Below, in pieces: positions 63,363 to 64,000 of a DNA stretch of 64,000 bases. A model generated the notes under the pieces. That model was not told where the DNA came from and did not search any database. It was given only the letters and a program-made list of their open reading frames with translations. How positions within the stretch are numbered: the stretch's first letter is position 1; each line of letters starts with the position of its first letter. Made by a program: the position numbers and the translations under genes. Source of the DNA: Craspedostauros australis (Eukaryota; Bacillariophyta; Bacillariophyceae; Mastogloiales; Achnanthaceae); the NCBI GenBank assembly GCA_026770025.1, contig JAMXDE010000056.1, positions 336,645 through 400,644 on the forward strand, in the 5' to 3' direction.

Positions 63363-63619
63363 GAGTTGCGGATCATCGACATTTTTCATACATTTACGTC
63401 TGTACGTCGACCGTACGTGTATGTGTGCCCATACAAACGTCTGTGCGTCGACCGTCAACCAACCCAAACATCGGTCTGACCGTCGTACGTGGAGTTGCGG
63501 AACATGAACATTTTCCATACAAAAACGTCCGTCCTTCGACCGTGTGCATTGCGTGCCCATACAAACGTCCGTACGTCGTCCGTCAATCGACCCAAACTTC
63601 GGTCTGGCCGTCGTACGTC
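63363..63619. repeat. 129-bp tandem repeat next to the telomere
   Basis: Two full units begin GAGTTGCGG at 63,363 and 63,492, with a partial unit from about 63,328. Each contains GCCCATACAAACGTC and ends GTCTG(A/G)CCGTCGTACGT. The sequence is CpG-rich (many ACGTC and CGTACG), unlike the GT-rich repeats inside. Confidence 0.85.
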
Positions 63620-63682
63620 GCCGTGTTAAATCCTCGTACATTCGGGTTTGATTGATAGCACCTGCGGACACTCAAATCCGGG

Positions 63683-63748
63683 TTAGGGTTAGGGTTAGGG
63701 TTAGGGTTAGGGTTAGGGTTAGGGTTAGGGTTAGGGTTAGGGTTAGGG

Positions 63749-63789
<41 letters not shown>

Positions 63790-64000
63790 GGGTTAGGGTT
63801 AGGGTTAGGGTTAGGGTTAGGGGTTAGGGTTAGGGTTAGGGTTAGGGTTAGGGTTAGGGTTAGGGTTAGGGTTAGGGTTAGGGTTAGGGTTAGGGTTAGG
63901 GTTAGGGTTAGGGTTAGGGTTAGGGTTAGGGTTAGGGTTAGGGTTAGGGTTAGGGTTAGGGTTAGGGGTTAGGGTTAGGGGTTAGGGTTAGGGTTAGGGT
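63683..64000 (+). repeat. Telomere, TTAGGG repeats
   Basis: About 318 bp of (TTAGGG)n with the G-rich strand running 5' to 3' towards the window edge, so the chromosome end is to the right. A few variant units occur (TTTAGGG near 63,767, TTAGGGG near 63,790, 63,820 and 63,965-63,980). Confidence 0.98.

Overview
The window is a eukaryotic chromosome end that most resembles a diatom (stramenopile). The evidence is a terminal TTAGGG array at the right edge, Ty1/copia polyproteins of the kind abundant in diatoms, a secreted protein with a Pro/Ser 'PSxxPS' linker typical of diatom and stramenopile extracellular proteins, long intronless reading frames, and a DDE element of the PIF/Harbinger or IS5-like type. 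The genus cannot be fixed from sequence alone.

Layout. (1) 1-5.5 kb: a candidate multi-gene DNA transposon with a DDE transposase, a small KOW-like protein, a 404-aa unknown protein and a 173-aa Myb/SANT-like candidate, lying between two copies of the same TGTCGGGAA minisatellite. (2) 6.3-8.8 kb: a host gene for a polytopic membrane protein with EGF-like repeats. (3) 8.8-12.4 kb: no recognisable gene. (4) 12,383-18,371: a complete DNA transposon, here called G1, with about 165-bp inverted repeats, a 4-bp target duplication and one 1165-aa protein carrying a DDE-like core I cannot assign to a named superfamily. (5) 19.7-22.7 kb: a host gene for a secreted Cys-rich protein made of two duplicated modules. 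(6) 22,664-25,366: a second inverted-repeat element (H) with palindromic subterminal boxes and only a decayed coding remnant.

(7) 25.5-58.8 kb is a nested stack of Ty1/copia elements. F, a broken pol, was hit by C. C was hit by A, which left a 6-bp GTTGTG duplication and lies antisense to C. The LTR of A was hit by B, with a CACATA duplication, visually identical LTRs and an intact 2421-aa polyprotein. C ends abruptly at an antisense LTR of the A family (A3). A3 was itself hit by D, a recently inserted element with seemingly identical 912-bp LTRs and a coding-dead interior. (8) At 58,809, directly after A3, a second copy of the G gene (G2) begins in the middle of its reading frame. A3 has no target duplication and separates two unrelated genes, so it looks like the scar of recombination between two LTRs.

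(9) 60.8-63.67 kb is subtelomere: GT-rich repeats with an eight-fold hairpin/C-tract module, a roughly 840-bp higher-order duplication and a 129-bp tandem repeat. (10) 63,683-64,000 is the telomere.

Few genes here are likely to serve the host: the EGF-like membrane protein and the secreted Cys-repeat protein. B is the best candidate for an autonomous, currently competent element. A is intact in coding sequence but older by LTR divergence. D can only have moved with proteins supplied by a relative.
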